Source: Climacium dendroides (lineage: Eukaryota; Streptophyta; Bryopsida; Hypnales; Climaciaceae). From it: a DNA stretch of 64,000 nt. This document shows positions 10,243 through 21,090 of this stretch, piece by piece. The stretch covers positions 1,054,001 to 1,118,000 of the forward strand of contig OX467090.1 in NCBI GenBank assembly GCA_950106755.1, given 5' to 3'. How positions within the stretch are numbered: the first letter of the stretch is position 1; every line of letters begins with the position of its first letter. The translations under genes were made by a program, and so were the position numbers. The notes under the pieces are model-generated. The model had not been told where the DNA came from and did no database searches. It saw only the letters and a program-made list of their open reading frames with translations.

Positions 10243-13200
10243 ATGGAAGAAAAGGGCGGCATTAAAGGTGAAAGCAGCAAGAGATCGAAACAAAAAGGAG
10301 CTCGTCACGAGCTCTGTCTTGACATTTTAAAGGATGAGAACATTTTAGCAGAGCCTGAGTGGGAGAAGGTAGTCGATGAATACTGGACTTCCAAGTTGTG
10401 CAAGAAATATGTGAAGATGTATCACATTGGGAAGTTGTGGCCTGAAGAATTACATGTTGGTCACACTCGGGAGTTTTCTTTTAAACCCGCAAGTTGTCTC
10501 AGCCCTCATTTTGTCCATTGTTCCGTAGAGGTGTGGCGGGCTCTCTTCGGGGACAAATCGATGAGCAAGGGTAAAATTAACTACACCATAGCAAGCATGG
10601 TGTATACAGAATTGAAGTTGGCTCACAAGGTGGATTGGAGTACGTACCCCAGGACAGTAGAAACACCGCTTGTGCTTCCTGATGGCCAGAAAGATATTCC
10701 CGATACGTTTGTTTCAAAGGGACAAGTCCTTCAAATGGTTGAAGGCAATGCTACTCTACAGCACAACACGGAAGAAAAACGTGTTTCTATTCAAAACGAA
10801 GTGTAGAACATGAAAGACAAAGGGGAAAACAAGGAGGAGCGCCCCCTTGAAAGTAGCAAAATGAATGCCACATCAGCGGATCTTACGAATCAAGCTGACA
10901 TTTCACTTCAACCCGAAGTGGAAAATACAAAAGGTAATGGAGGAGGAAGTATGACGCTAGAACCGGATACCGTATGTAATACTACAAAAGCTTTAGCGTC
11001 TTCTTCGAAGGGTGCGGAACGAGTCGTGCTTGACACTCTACCGATGTTTCTGAGCCCTTTACCAATTGCATCAAGCGCGAAGGGAGAATCTGGTATTTTC
11101 AACGTGCCATCTCATCCATCAAAACAAGGATCGACATTGAAGACATTGGAGTGCAAAGAAGAGGTTCCCTCAGAAGAGATGGACAGGGCAACTGCTAGAA
11201 TCACTCGTCTTCTAGACAGTGATGCCCTCATGGACATCAGTACCAGGACTACAGATGAAGAAATTAACAGAAGTCCAAGTCCAGTTTGGAGTCCAATGCA
11301 TGAAGTGCCACCTTCTCAAAACATGAATGATGAGAACCTATAGAAGGCTAAAATGGACTCTCGGGAACCGAGCGTTCTTAACAATGGCAAAGAGACCCCA
11401 AAGACGGAGGAGAATCCAATCCTAACGTTCTTGGGTCCAGAGGATCTAAAGACTTTATCGATGATGCCTCCGCTACAAGAAATAGAGCACTTACTACAAT
11501 GTTCTCTTAAATGGAAGACTTTTGAAATTCAAGAAGAAGTTCATCCTTCTGCAAATGAAGAGGGTACAACAAACGAAGGAGGCACGATAGATGAAGGGCA
11601 AACCTCAATCCCGTGCAACCGAGTATGGAAGTTCGGCGAACTGTTCAAGACTGCCTACTCTCTATCATGTACAGCTAAACTTGTAGCTGTTATGACACCT
11701 GCCCTCACACAAATAGCTGAAGAATTTATGAGCATGACACCAGAGATACTGGAGGGTGCCGTGGCCTTCAGAAAATTCATTGAATTTGCAGATAAGCTCC
11801 AAGAAGAGAAGGTGGAAAATCTCAAAGCTTTGTTTGAGCTTCAAACACAAAACGAAGAGCTCATGAAGGTCAATTATGACAAAGAAGATCATGATTGCCT
11901 GAAGGTCAAGTTCGACAAATTGGATAAGCATTGCTCTATGGTGTTTTGGGATAAAGACCATGAAGCCTTGAGAGATATGTGTTTTAGTCTTCAAAAAGAA
12001 GTTGAGACTTTAAAGCTCTCGAATGGGACGTTGGAGTCCCAAAACCAAAAGTTGGTTTTGCAATTGAAGACATGTGAGGACAATTTACAATGGCATCGGG
12101 AGATGTTGAAGACATTACAAAACGACAAGTCATCTGAACATTGCAGGGATGGAGCAAGCCTCTTGGAGGCAAGTCAACCAACTCAAGAAAACGATCAACT
12201 TTCGCTTCCTCTTGACAAGGGCAAAGCTGTGGACGAGACTGTAGAAGTCGTTATGGCCATTGAGAGCCCTAAAGTTGTGCCTCCACTCTCATTAGAAGTT
12301 GCTTGCACGCAAACGGTGAATCATGAAGTCCAAGAATTAAGGCAACAATTGGACTTGGCAATTCAAGCAAAGAATGACGCAGAGTCTTCACTACGGAGAA
12401 TGGAACACGTACAAATACTATACGATATCCTTCCAATGAAGACCGGGGATCTACGGTGGGTGCTGTGGGCAAGGCACCTACAACAACAATCCGGTTTATG
12501 CTCTCAACTCATGAGGGGGCTCTTGAAGTATGCAATGTAGTTGGACGAATCGTTGAGCAACGTGCAGTCTTCTCACCTGCGTTTGAAAGAGAAGTTCGAC
12601 GCAGAATTAAAGGATCCCGAAGTGTGCATTACAGTTTGGGGAAACATGGATAGAATGTTCGAGCGGTTGAATCACGGGAGAACCTATGAATCAGACAACA
12701 TCAATTGGGCGTTGGAAGCGGAAGAAGGATGGGTTCCTCACAACACATTGTCTGCTCATATTGTTCAACATGAGAAGCAGCTTATACCTGGAAGTGATCC
12801 CAATGTTCTTTTGATGAAGGAAAAGTGTTCTCTTTGCCAATATCGTTTTGGGCCTGAAGGAGGTCTAACTTTGGGTCAATGTGGCCACTCTTTTCATATT
12901 CTTTGCATCCAAAGAGCAGCACAATATTCCGCCATTGCCCCAACTGTCGTACTCCTTTGAATGCAAGGTTTTATGAAATGCTAGGAATATTGCATTCTAT
13001 GGCATCGGGTCATGAATTCAACCGGTGGAACCTTCCATTAGACCAAGCGCCACACAAATTCCAAAATCATTTGCATTGGGGAAAACCAATGGTATGGCTA
13101 CCAAACAAAGGGATGCATTCATTATACATGGATCCTCAAGACAAGGATGAGTACTTCTGGATGACGCGGGACTTGGAAGTGGAATTGCGTGCCTTCGGGA

Positions 13201-13881
13201 TCTCGGATAACGATGCAAGAGAAATGTTTTGTCGTAGCATGGGGGGGCACTGGAGCACGCAGCACCAAAAATTCTTCCGATTTCCTGATAAGGAATGGAA
13301 GAAAGAAGGGCCAAATGACCCTTTTGTGGAAGTGGAGTCTGATCCTAGAGTCACAAAGCAGTACGAGGGGTACAATTTTGATTTGGTCGGTCGGGCCCGC
13401 ATCTTAGCGAAGTTGGAAGAAGCAGCTAAGGTTCATTGCATGTTGGACTTGAACACAAAAGCAATGACAGGGCATAAGATGGAAGAGATTGCTCGGGCTT
13501 TCGATAAACGGATGGATGATATTATCACCAAGTGGAGGGGGCGAACCTCCAATAGCTGATAAAGGTGTACCAGCTTGGTATTACGTGCAGAGCGAAGATA
13601 AAGTCATCCAGTACCTCGAAGACTTAGTAGATGCCGCTCTGAAGACTTTAAACGCCCATGAAGTGGAGTTGTCTCCGAAGCGGAAGAATAAACGGAGAGT
13701 TGAAGAAGAGGATGACCACTCTCCAGAAACTAAAAGACTATTTGAGAGGGTTGACATGGAAGTACAAACTGGAGAAGGACCCAGTGGTGGTGAGGCGATA
13801 CCTCGTCGCAAAAGCAGAAGACTCATGGCGAAGAAGGGGACATCTCGTGCTGCAGAAGAACATAGTAGTACTGAAAACTAA
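10243..13881 (+). pseudogene. Family X / coiled-coil / RING-finger protein, broken
   Basis: The frame starts at the ATG at 10243 and runs open to 12960, interrupted only by three in-phase TAG codons (10804, 11341, 12538). Order: family X module (residues about 25-150; WTSKLCKKYVKMYHIGKLWP, C-x3-H-F, NYTIASMVY), a long Ser/Thr/Glu-rich region, a coiled coil (about 11790-12130), then a RING finger. The RING opens at about 12826 with CSLCQYRF and CGHSFHILC. Its last pair, CPNCRTPL, lies in another frame, so there is a one-base shift near 12930. A second shift near 13555 leads to the basic C-terminus (KRKNKRR) ending at 13881. An intact version would be about 1,200 residues, possibly a ubiquitin ligase. 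Gene order places it first in the 19-kb element. Confidence 0.65.
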
Positions 13882-14260
13882 TAGGGAAATGTTTCGTTTC
13901 CTACTCTACATCTATTATATTAGTACTAGTAGAAAATAAATAGCTTGTGGGGATTTTAATTAGTAGTTTTCTCTACCAAAAATTATTGTACATAGGCTAT
14001 CGCGTTCATCATAGCTTCTTCATAATGTACATCGAATTATAGGTGTATGCCACAAAAATATGTTTTGATTTCCTTAACTTTACATGTATATCTATATATA
14101 CATATTTTGTATTCTCTCTCTTTCTTTATATATATAGTTTTTTTTTTACATATGAATTGAAGAATATGTCTATTTTTTCATTTATTTATTTATTTCATTG
14201 TTTGAATTCAATTCAATATGTTCTATTTCAGACTCAATGTTATGCCTCATTTGCTTGCTC
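13882..14260. other. AT-rich spacer after the RING pseudogene
   Basis: About 380 bp of AT-rich sequence with T and TA runs (about 14090-14150). It probably holds the 3' end of the upstream gene. No gene is seen. Confidence 0.4.
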
Positions 14261-14265
14261 AGCCC

Positions 14266-14475
14266 TATGGGGTCGGTCGGCCCCGTCCGCCCAGACCGCG
14301 TGGTCGGCCCTGTCCGCTCGGTCGGACCTTTTCGTCGGTCGGCCCCGTCCACCCACACCGCGCGGTTGGCGCCGTCCGCTGATTTCTCACGACCGTTGTA
14401 CTCGGCCTACGGACTGTGCAACGGTCAATTCTTATTTCTGAAGCAAAGTGTGGACTGGGCAGAGTATAAGAGCAA
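14266..14475 (+). promoter_or_regulatory. GC-rich island with TATA-like box ahead of the hAT transposase
   Basis: A GGTCGGCCCCGTCCGCCC-type island spans about 14270-14400. A TATAAG box lies at 14465-14470, about 265 bp before the transposase ATG. The layout is the same as the other cargo promoters in this window. Confidence 0.45.
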
Positions 14476-14734
14476 GGTTCAAGTCATTTGCAAGCACTCC
14501 TGAGAAGCTGAACGCTAAGATTCCCAAGGGCTACGAGCTGCAAATTGAAAAATTTGTATCTGTTGCTTGGTAATGTATAGTTCAGTGGACAAGGGGGCTT
14601 GGTTTACAAGGCTTCATACACAAATTTTTTTTCGTACATGTGATTGGGTGCAGGAATGAACGTACTATGCGTTTGAAATCGAAGGCCGATATTTGAAGTT
14701 TCAAATTGGATCCGCAAGCTATTCATTTTTTAAA

Positions 14735-16732
14735 ATGAGTACAAATTCTCATCTTTGGTATACCATTCCATCCCCCGGCAAAGTGAAGTGTAAGGCATGT
14801 GGGCTGGAGTTCGTAAATCGGAAATGTCGCATGTTGAGCCACTTGGGATACGAAGGCAAAAATGGCAGGCGCGACTCAGGAATAAGCCTATGTCCACGAT
14901 TGACATCGGATGTCAAGTCTCTTTTCCTTCGTTGTGATGGGATGTTTCCATCCAAATCAATCATTGAAAATGTAGATGGTCGGAACGCACTGATGGTTCT
15001 AGGCAATACCTCAAACGGAAGGGAGTCGCCATGTTCAACACAAGAAGACTCGTGCACAGCACCGGAACAAGCAGCTCTTTCAGCTTCAAGGGTGATTCCT
15101 AGTGCCCAAACATCAAGTGACCAACGACCTACACCTTCTTCTGTAACTAGGCCTCAAAAACAAAGCCGATTAGCAGATGGATTTGAAGAAGCCGAAAGAC
15201 GGAAGTTGAATATGTTGTGGGCTAATGTCTTCTATTCAGCAAACATACCATTCGCGGTAGCTCGGACTGCAGCATTCAAAGAAGCCGTCATGAGAACGGC
15301 TGACTTCAAAAGGCCATATAGTCCTCCATCGTATCAAGCTCTACGAACTAAATTGCTAGACGAAGCAAAGGTAGATCTTGAGGTGAAGTTGCATAAGAGG
15401 ACCGAGGATAGTATCCGAAAGTTTGGTGCAACATTGTCTATTGACGGGTGATCCTCGGTTACGAATCGGCCATTAGTAAATGTCATGTTTGTATCTTCCG
15501 CAGGGGAGCAATTTCTGGGATCAGTGGATACAAGTGGACATGAAAAGAATGCAGAGTACTTGGCTTCTATTTTGGATGAATTCATACAGAAGGTGGGGCC
15601 TTAAAATGTGGTGCAAATAACAATGGACAATGCTCCTGTGAATCCCAGAGCGTGTAAGATTATAACCGACAAATATCCTCACATTTTTTTCCAAGGTTGT
15701 GTAGTTCACGCCTTAAATTTGTTGCTCAAAGATTGGAGAAAGGAAGCATGGGTGGAGACGGTAGTAATAGACGCCCGAGCGGTTCTTAAGTTCTTTAGAA
15801 AGCGACACATACCACTTGCAATATTCCGGAGTTACGAGAAAGAGTACAGCTTGTTAATGCCGGGGGAAACAAGATTCGCCTCCAATTACATGGCGCCTCA
15901 CTAATTGTTGAAGGTAAAGGGTGCTTTAAAACAGTGTGTAACAGACCCTCGTTGGCGAAAATATGCGAGGACATTGAGGAAGAAGAAGAATGGTGGCGAG
16001 GAGTCTACAAATGCGACAAAGATAATTAACGATGACCACTTTTGGAGGCGTTGCACCAATTTCGTTCAGTTGCTGGACCCCGTAGTACATGGCCTACGTG
16101 ATTTAGATGCAAAGATGCCATGCACAGGCAAGGTTTTGCATATCATGAGGAAAATACGGAAGCACGTGGCGGATTTGGAGAATTCGCCTTTTAAACTAAG
16201 TTCGAAACTTGCAAAGCCATTGAGGGCAGCATTCCAACAACGATGGGAAATGGTGGAGACCGATATTCAATATGCAGGAGTTCTTTTAAATCCCTACTTG
16301 CTTCACGACAAAGAACTAGCAGACGATGGTGAGGCGATTGACGCATGCAAGCGTGTCCTCATGCGAATTTGTAAGCGTGGAAAGTACGTTGACGTCGTGA
16401 AAGAATTCATGGCTTTTCGACATAAAGAACCGCCTTTTCACAATATGCTGGACCCAAGCGAGTCCAAATTATCGGCACATGCTTGGTGGGATTTTGAAGG
16501 TGTTTGTGGAAAGCTCATTGCTCCGATTGCAAGGAGAATTTTAGGGCAATCGGTCTCTTCCTCTTCATGCGAGCGAAATTGAAGTAGCTATTCCTTTATT
16601 CATAATAAGTCTCGAAATAAGTTGAAAACAAAGAGAGCCATGGATTTGGTGTATGTGTATACCAATTCCAGAGTCCTCGCTGCTTCAAAGGAGAACGATG
16701 AGAAGATGTGGTACCGCGATGTCGCACTGTAA
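14735..16732 (+). pseudogene. hAT transposase with BED-type zinc finger, inactivated
   Basis: I chose the ATG at 14735 because the BED-like motif (VKCKACGLEF ... MLSHLGY) follows directly. The rest fits a plant hAT transposase: a central catalytic region (SIDG ... TNRPLVNV, then ITMDNAPVNPRACK) and a C-terminal dimerisation region (HAWWDFEGVCGKL ... SSSSCERN). The reading frame is continuous for 666 codons without frameshifts but has four stops: TGA at 15449, TAA at 15602, TAA at 15902 and TGA at 16580. Two replace residues that are normally Trp in hAT proteins (after DG and after CERN). The normal-looking stop TAA at 16730 lies about 13 bp inside repeat R1. It would have driven excision and insertion of the surrounding element. 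Confidence 0.85.
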
Positions 16733-18839
16733 ATGCGTACATAGTGTAAAAAAGTGTGCTAATGTTTTATTTCTATTGATTTGGTTTTCACGAATATGAG
16801 GAGAATAATGACATCATCTTTAGTGGCTTCAAGGTGACGCCTTCTTACGATGGCCTGAGTCATCTATATAAGATTAGGTTGCCATCTTAGAATTCCATCA
16901 AACTTGAAGTAGTTTTCTTCATTATTTGTTATAGATTCAGTATGTCGAATTGGAGGGTTTTTTCTGAGTCCCAAGATGAAATTGGAATTCTAGTTTTTTA
17001 CCTCTAATAGGTGTACGTTGAGTTTTAGTTCTTCATTCCATATTTGGAGTGAATTTCTATAATAATTTTGTGTTTGTGAAGTAGTTGTAAGGAAATATTC
17101 AAATGGTTTGCCTTCTAGGTGAACTTGAAGTAAATTTCCTTCAAAGATAAAGATAAGGAGATAGTAGTGGGGCTAAATAAGTGCTCAATTATTGTTAGAG
17201 GAGTTTTAAGAGTGAGTTAGAGGCGGACCCCACTTGTTTGTGTGGTTGAGAGTAGATAAGGTAGAGGAAAAGTTGGATAGGATTCATCTTCTCTCCCATT
17301 GTGAGTTTAGGGAAAGACCCGAATGTTTGGAGGGCCATGGTGTTGTGTGTTTTTGGAATTTTGAAATGAAAATTGGTGGAGTTATGTATCATGGTGTCTT
17401 CTTTCTAAATTGATCTCACTTGCTTGATTTGGAGTTGTGAATCAAAAGTTGTGCTAGTTTGAGTGGAGGGAGGTTTGTTGCCTTCGAAATTAAGAGGCAG
17501 AGACTTCGACCGACCATAAAAGACGGACAGGTTCTTGGTTTGCATTGATATTTGAAGGAAGTGTAGGAAATTAAGTTATCTTTCTAGGAAGATCTCACTC
17601 ATTCTATTTGGAGCTTGTATGAGTGAGTTACGAGTGTAGAAGTGAAGGAGTGTCTGCTGCCTATCATTTCTAGAGGCCGAAACTTTGAGTGGCCATGAAA
17701 GGTGGACAGAGTGTTAATTTGATTTGAGTTTTGGAGAGGATGTGTAAAGTTTTGTTAGCTTTCTAAGAAGCTATCATTCGAAGTAATTGGAGCATTTATG
17801 AGTAAGTTGTGAGTGTAGGAGTGAAGGAGGGTCTGTTGCCCTCACTTGTAGAGGCCGAAACTTTGGATGACCATAGTTTTGGGTCAGAGTATTGGAATGA
17901 GTTGAGATTTGGAGGAAATGGAGAGAATTGTGTTAGCTTTCCAGAGAGTTATCATGCAACCCATTTGAAGTTGTGAAGCAACGGTGGTGATCATTCAAAG
18001 TTTAGCTTTGAAGATGGAGTTGGGGTAGAGATTTGAAGTTGGAGTTTGAGTGAAAATTTGAAGTTGAAGTTGAGGTGGAGCTTTGAGTGATGATTTGAAG
18101 TTGAAATTTGAAGACACAAAGATTGAAGACTCGTGTGTTGTGGCTTGTGGCTTGTGGCTTGTTATTCCTAGCCGGATTTGGGGCTCGTTGTCTTTCTATG
18201 GTTATTCCCAGCCGGTTTTGGAGGCTAGTTGCAATTTTCAATTTCAGCATTGTAAAACTGTTGCGAGCCGTGGTTATCCAGTAAGCGCTCCATTTTGTGT
18301 TTGTGGAGACTATTTGGGATTTAATCACCCACTTGGTTGCTCTTTTATGTTGTTCCCATTGGTGAAAGGCGCTTCCTGGTCACCGTGGGTTTGAAAGTTT
18401 AGGGTCCCATCATCCGGACGGTCACTCGTATTGGCTGTCCCGTTTTACCCGTCCGAGGCCGTGGGATCTTATCACCTTACCCTTACCCTTACCCTTATAG
18501 AGCCACCACAGGATAGGCCAACGGGGAGGAGTTTGAAGATTGAAGATTGAAGATTGAAGATTGATGATTCGACGACCGTATACGAGATTTGAAGACCAAG
18601 ATTAGAGATTCATGAGAGACAACAAATTTTGTTGTTATACAATATCATTTTGTATTTGACTGGTGAATTTGTGGGTGACAAGTTCATTCACCTTCATCAT
18701 TCTAGTTAGAAGACTGGGTTTGCAAGTGACAAGTCCACTTGCCTTTATTCTTCTATCATATTATTATTCCTTAGCCATTTCTAGTTGCAGCCAGAATCTT
18801 CGTGATTTCCCAAGGCAAACCGCTCTCAACACGACAGCG
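16717..18839 (+). repeat. Repeat R1, right copy (2.1 kb)
   Basis: Inverted near-identical copy of 6281-8399. It starts CGATGTCGCACTG and ends CAACACGACAGCG, which gives imperfect inverted ends. Degenerate units of about 180 bp are anchored by AGAGGC at 17491, 17671 and 17849. The ATTGAAG heptamer run and CCCTTA run lie near 18534-18565 and 18475-18496. The 3' end of the hAT frame overlaps its first bases. Its right end falls inside the open acidic frame of the next gene. Near identity of the copies implies recent duplication or gene conversion. Confidence 0.8.
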
Positions 18840-20250
18840 AGAATGCGGAGTCAGAGGAATCCGAGGGGCTTATGGAGGATGACGAAAGTAGTGATCATGA
18901 TGTCGAGGAAGAACATCTTCCACGGCGTGGAAATGAGGAGGTCAATGACGACAGAGGGGAATCGGAATTGGAACCAGAAACAAGTGATGACAACCTCAAA
19001 TCCGATGAAGAAGAGGATCTGAACGAGGACACGTATGCTTTTCGTGGTAGACCGTCACAAAGACGAAATGAGTATGATGATGACATGATTGACTTGGGTA
19101 CAAATAACCAAGATGAATTTGAATTTTTAGAAGACGAAGATCTACCTTCTATAGCGAGATTTGTAGATGGGAGCTGACTTCTAAACAGCCATACCGTTTT
19201 GGCAAACAAGGAAGACACCATTGTGGAAAAGGCGGTTCAGAATGGGATATCAGTTACAAGAGGCCAAACTTTACAAGCAAATGAAGTGATTGAACGTGAA
19301 AGGTCTCCATCCATACCATTAGGCCAACCTGGAGAAAATGACAAACTACATTCTTGGGAGAAAATGAATGCGGACAAAACAAGCTTCGAATTTGGAGAAA
19401 AATTGGTTGATAAGAGCATCGAGGGATCGGGCTCCCTAAGCCTTAAACCGCTAGAGGTATTGGACAAGGGGGATTCAGGTTCGAAAGAGTGCAGAAGTCC
19501 GAACATGGTCCACAATGGCCAAGGCAGAAATGACAACATGCAGAGGTCGCAACGTCCAACGAATAACGATCCTCCACCCGCTCCACGCTCATTGTTGAAC
19601 GGTGGAAGTGGTAGTACTACTCTGGGGGGTTCAGCGAGTTTTCTACCTACATTGCAAGCTTCCAACATTCAAGAAGAAACTGTGAAGTGGAAATTCACTA
19701 CTTTAGAGTGTACTAGTGATGGAGAAGATGAGACATTGGAATCAATGTTCAAGAGCATAGCAAGTCGCCCACCACAATGTTCTCAAAGACTAGAGGACAT
19801 GAAATTGCGATCTCTGAATGAAATAACAGCGGTTGCTTGCCAACGGAGGCAACAGGCAAAAGAAGCAATGGTAGAAGAATCCGCTAAACCTAAGAAGAAA
19901 CGAGTGATGGAACCATTTGCTATCTCCCCAAGGAAGAAAGTACATGGAGGAAAAAAACCCTGGATACACGACTATCCCTTCCAACTCTTCCCGCAAGGAA
20001 AGGACGATTGGCCGGCGGTCTTCGAGAACGCATCCTCGGTAAGAATTTCTTACGGAGGAAGGATGATCCAAATATAGGCACGGGGAAGAAAGCTTCTACA
20101 TCTACGGAAATCAGAGGAAAAGAGAAAGAAAAAGTATTGGCTTCATCAGATGATGAAGACAATACTTTCGACGATGAAGACGACGGATGGATATCAAGAG
20201 ACTATAGTAGTGGGGCAGAGGTAAAAGGAGATAGTGATTATCATCCTTAG
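18840..20250 (+). pseudogene. Acidic, low-complexity nuclear-type protein gene, 5'-truncated by R1
   Basis: The frame is open from the R1 border at 18839 (SENAESEESEGLMEDDESS). It continues with a strongly acidic domain to 19174, where an in-frame TGA occurs. It stays in phase to 20077, then shifts near 20030 into a final acidic segment ending at 20250. The middle is Ser/Pro/Gly-rich. A basic segment (PKKKRVMEPF ... RKKVHGGKKP, about 19890-19960) looks like a nuclear localisation signal. There is no recognisable domain. The missing 5' end and the sharp border show that R1 joined this gene by insertion or rearrangement. I cannot name a function. It could be the disordered tail of one of the other cargo proteins. 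Confidence 0.5.
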
Positions 20251-20637
20251 GAATTGAATCTTACATTCTTAGAACGGATTAGATTAGAATACGTTACATA
20301 GATAGTTCTTCAAATCTTTATGATTTGAATTTGGAAGACTTTATGAACGCAGGAGAAATGAGGTTTGACATTTGACACGCATTGCTCTATAATAGGAATT
20401 TGCGTGTTTATTTTGAAAAATGTAATAAACCTTTTTTATTCATTATCTTTGGTTGAATGGTTGAATAGGAAATTGAAGAAGTCTTCACTACGTGTATTTT
20501 GGTTATTCATTCTCCATGTACAAAACAAATAAATCAGATAATTTCTTGGGAAGCGTTAGAAATAATGAACCTCAGAAAGAAAGCTTGCATAGAAACTGAA
20601 ATCTGTAAATACCAAATTACAAAATTGAAGATCGTGG
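20251..20637. other. AT-rich spacer
   Basis: Short spacer between the acidic-protein pseudogene and the GC minisatellite. It probably contains a 3' UTR. No gene is seen. Confidence 0.4.
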
Positions 20638-20639
20638 TT

Positions 20640-21090
20640 GGCGGAATGGCGGGGGGGGGGCACAACGGCAGCACTGCAGCAGACTCTCCGACCGCGTGGA
20701 AGGACGCGGATGGGCCGACCGCAGGTCCGTAGCAGACCGTCCACGAGAGAAAGAAAAGAGAGGCAAGGGCCGCGGACTGGCCGACCGGGCCTACCCAAGT
20801 TTAACGACGGTCCGACCGGCAACCGCAACGGACGGGGCCGACCGAAGGTTCGCAACGGACTGTCCTACCGCACGAATGGGACGACCGCACCGGACGGGGC
20901 CGACCGATGGTCCGCAGCGGACTGTCGGACCGCGCGGATGGGCCGACCGCGCCGGACGGGGCCGACCGATGGTCCGCAGCGGACTGTCGGACCGCGCGGA
21001 TGGGCCGACCGCGCCGGACGGGGCCGACCGATTGTCCGCAACGGACTGTCTGACCGCGCGGATCGGCCGACCGCAGCGGTCGCATAAAGG
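20640..21090 (+). repeat. GC-rich minisatellite (62-bp unit) with TATA-like edge
   Basis: Four tandem 62-bp units start at 20829, 20891, 20953 and 21015, each opening with CGGACGGGGCCGACCGA. The last three are nearly identical. A related irregular GC region precedes them (from 20640, after a run of Gs). The downstream edge reads CGCATAAAGG (21081-21090), which resembles the TATA placement at other islands. No convincing gene follows. Arg/Gly/Asp-rich frames across it are artefacts of the repeat. Confidence 0.75.

Noticed and set aside
10243..12960. TAG read as sense (alternative code or programmed readthrough)
   Set aside because: Nearby genes are broken by TAA, TGA and frameshifts as well, and the two intact genes of the 17-kb element use normal structure. 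Decay by deamination is simpler.
8387..16729. A hAT element bounded by CAGTGCGACA ends on both sides of the RING and transposase genes
   Set aside because: The flanking 8-mers (CGCATTTA and TAAATGCG) are inverted, not direct, repeats because the ends are simply the inner ends of the R1 copies. It would also overlap, not nest in, the 9718-28868 element.
20829..21076. CRISPR-like array
   Set aside because: Units are contiguous 62-bp repeats with no unique spacers, in a eukaryotic sequence.
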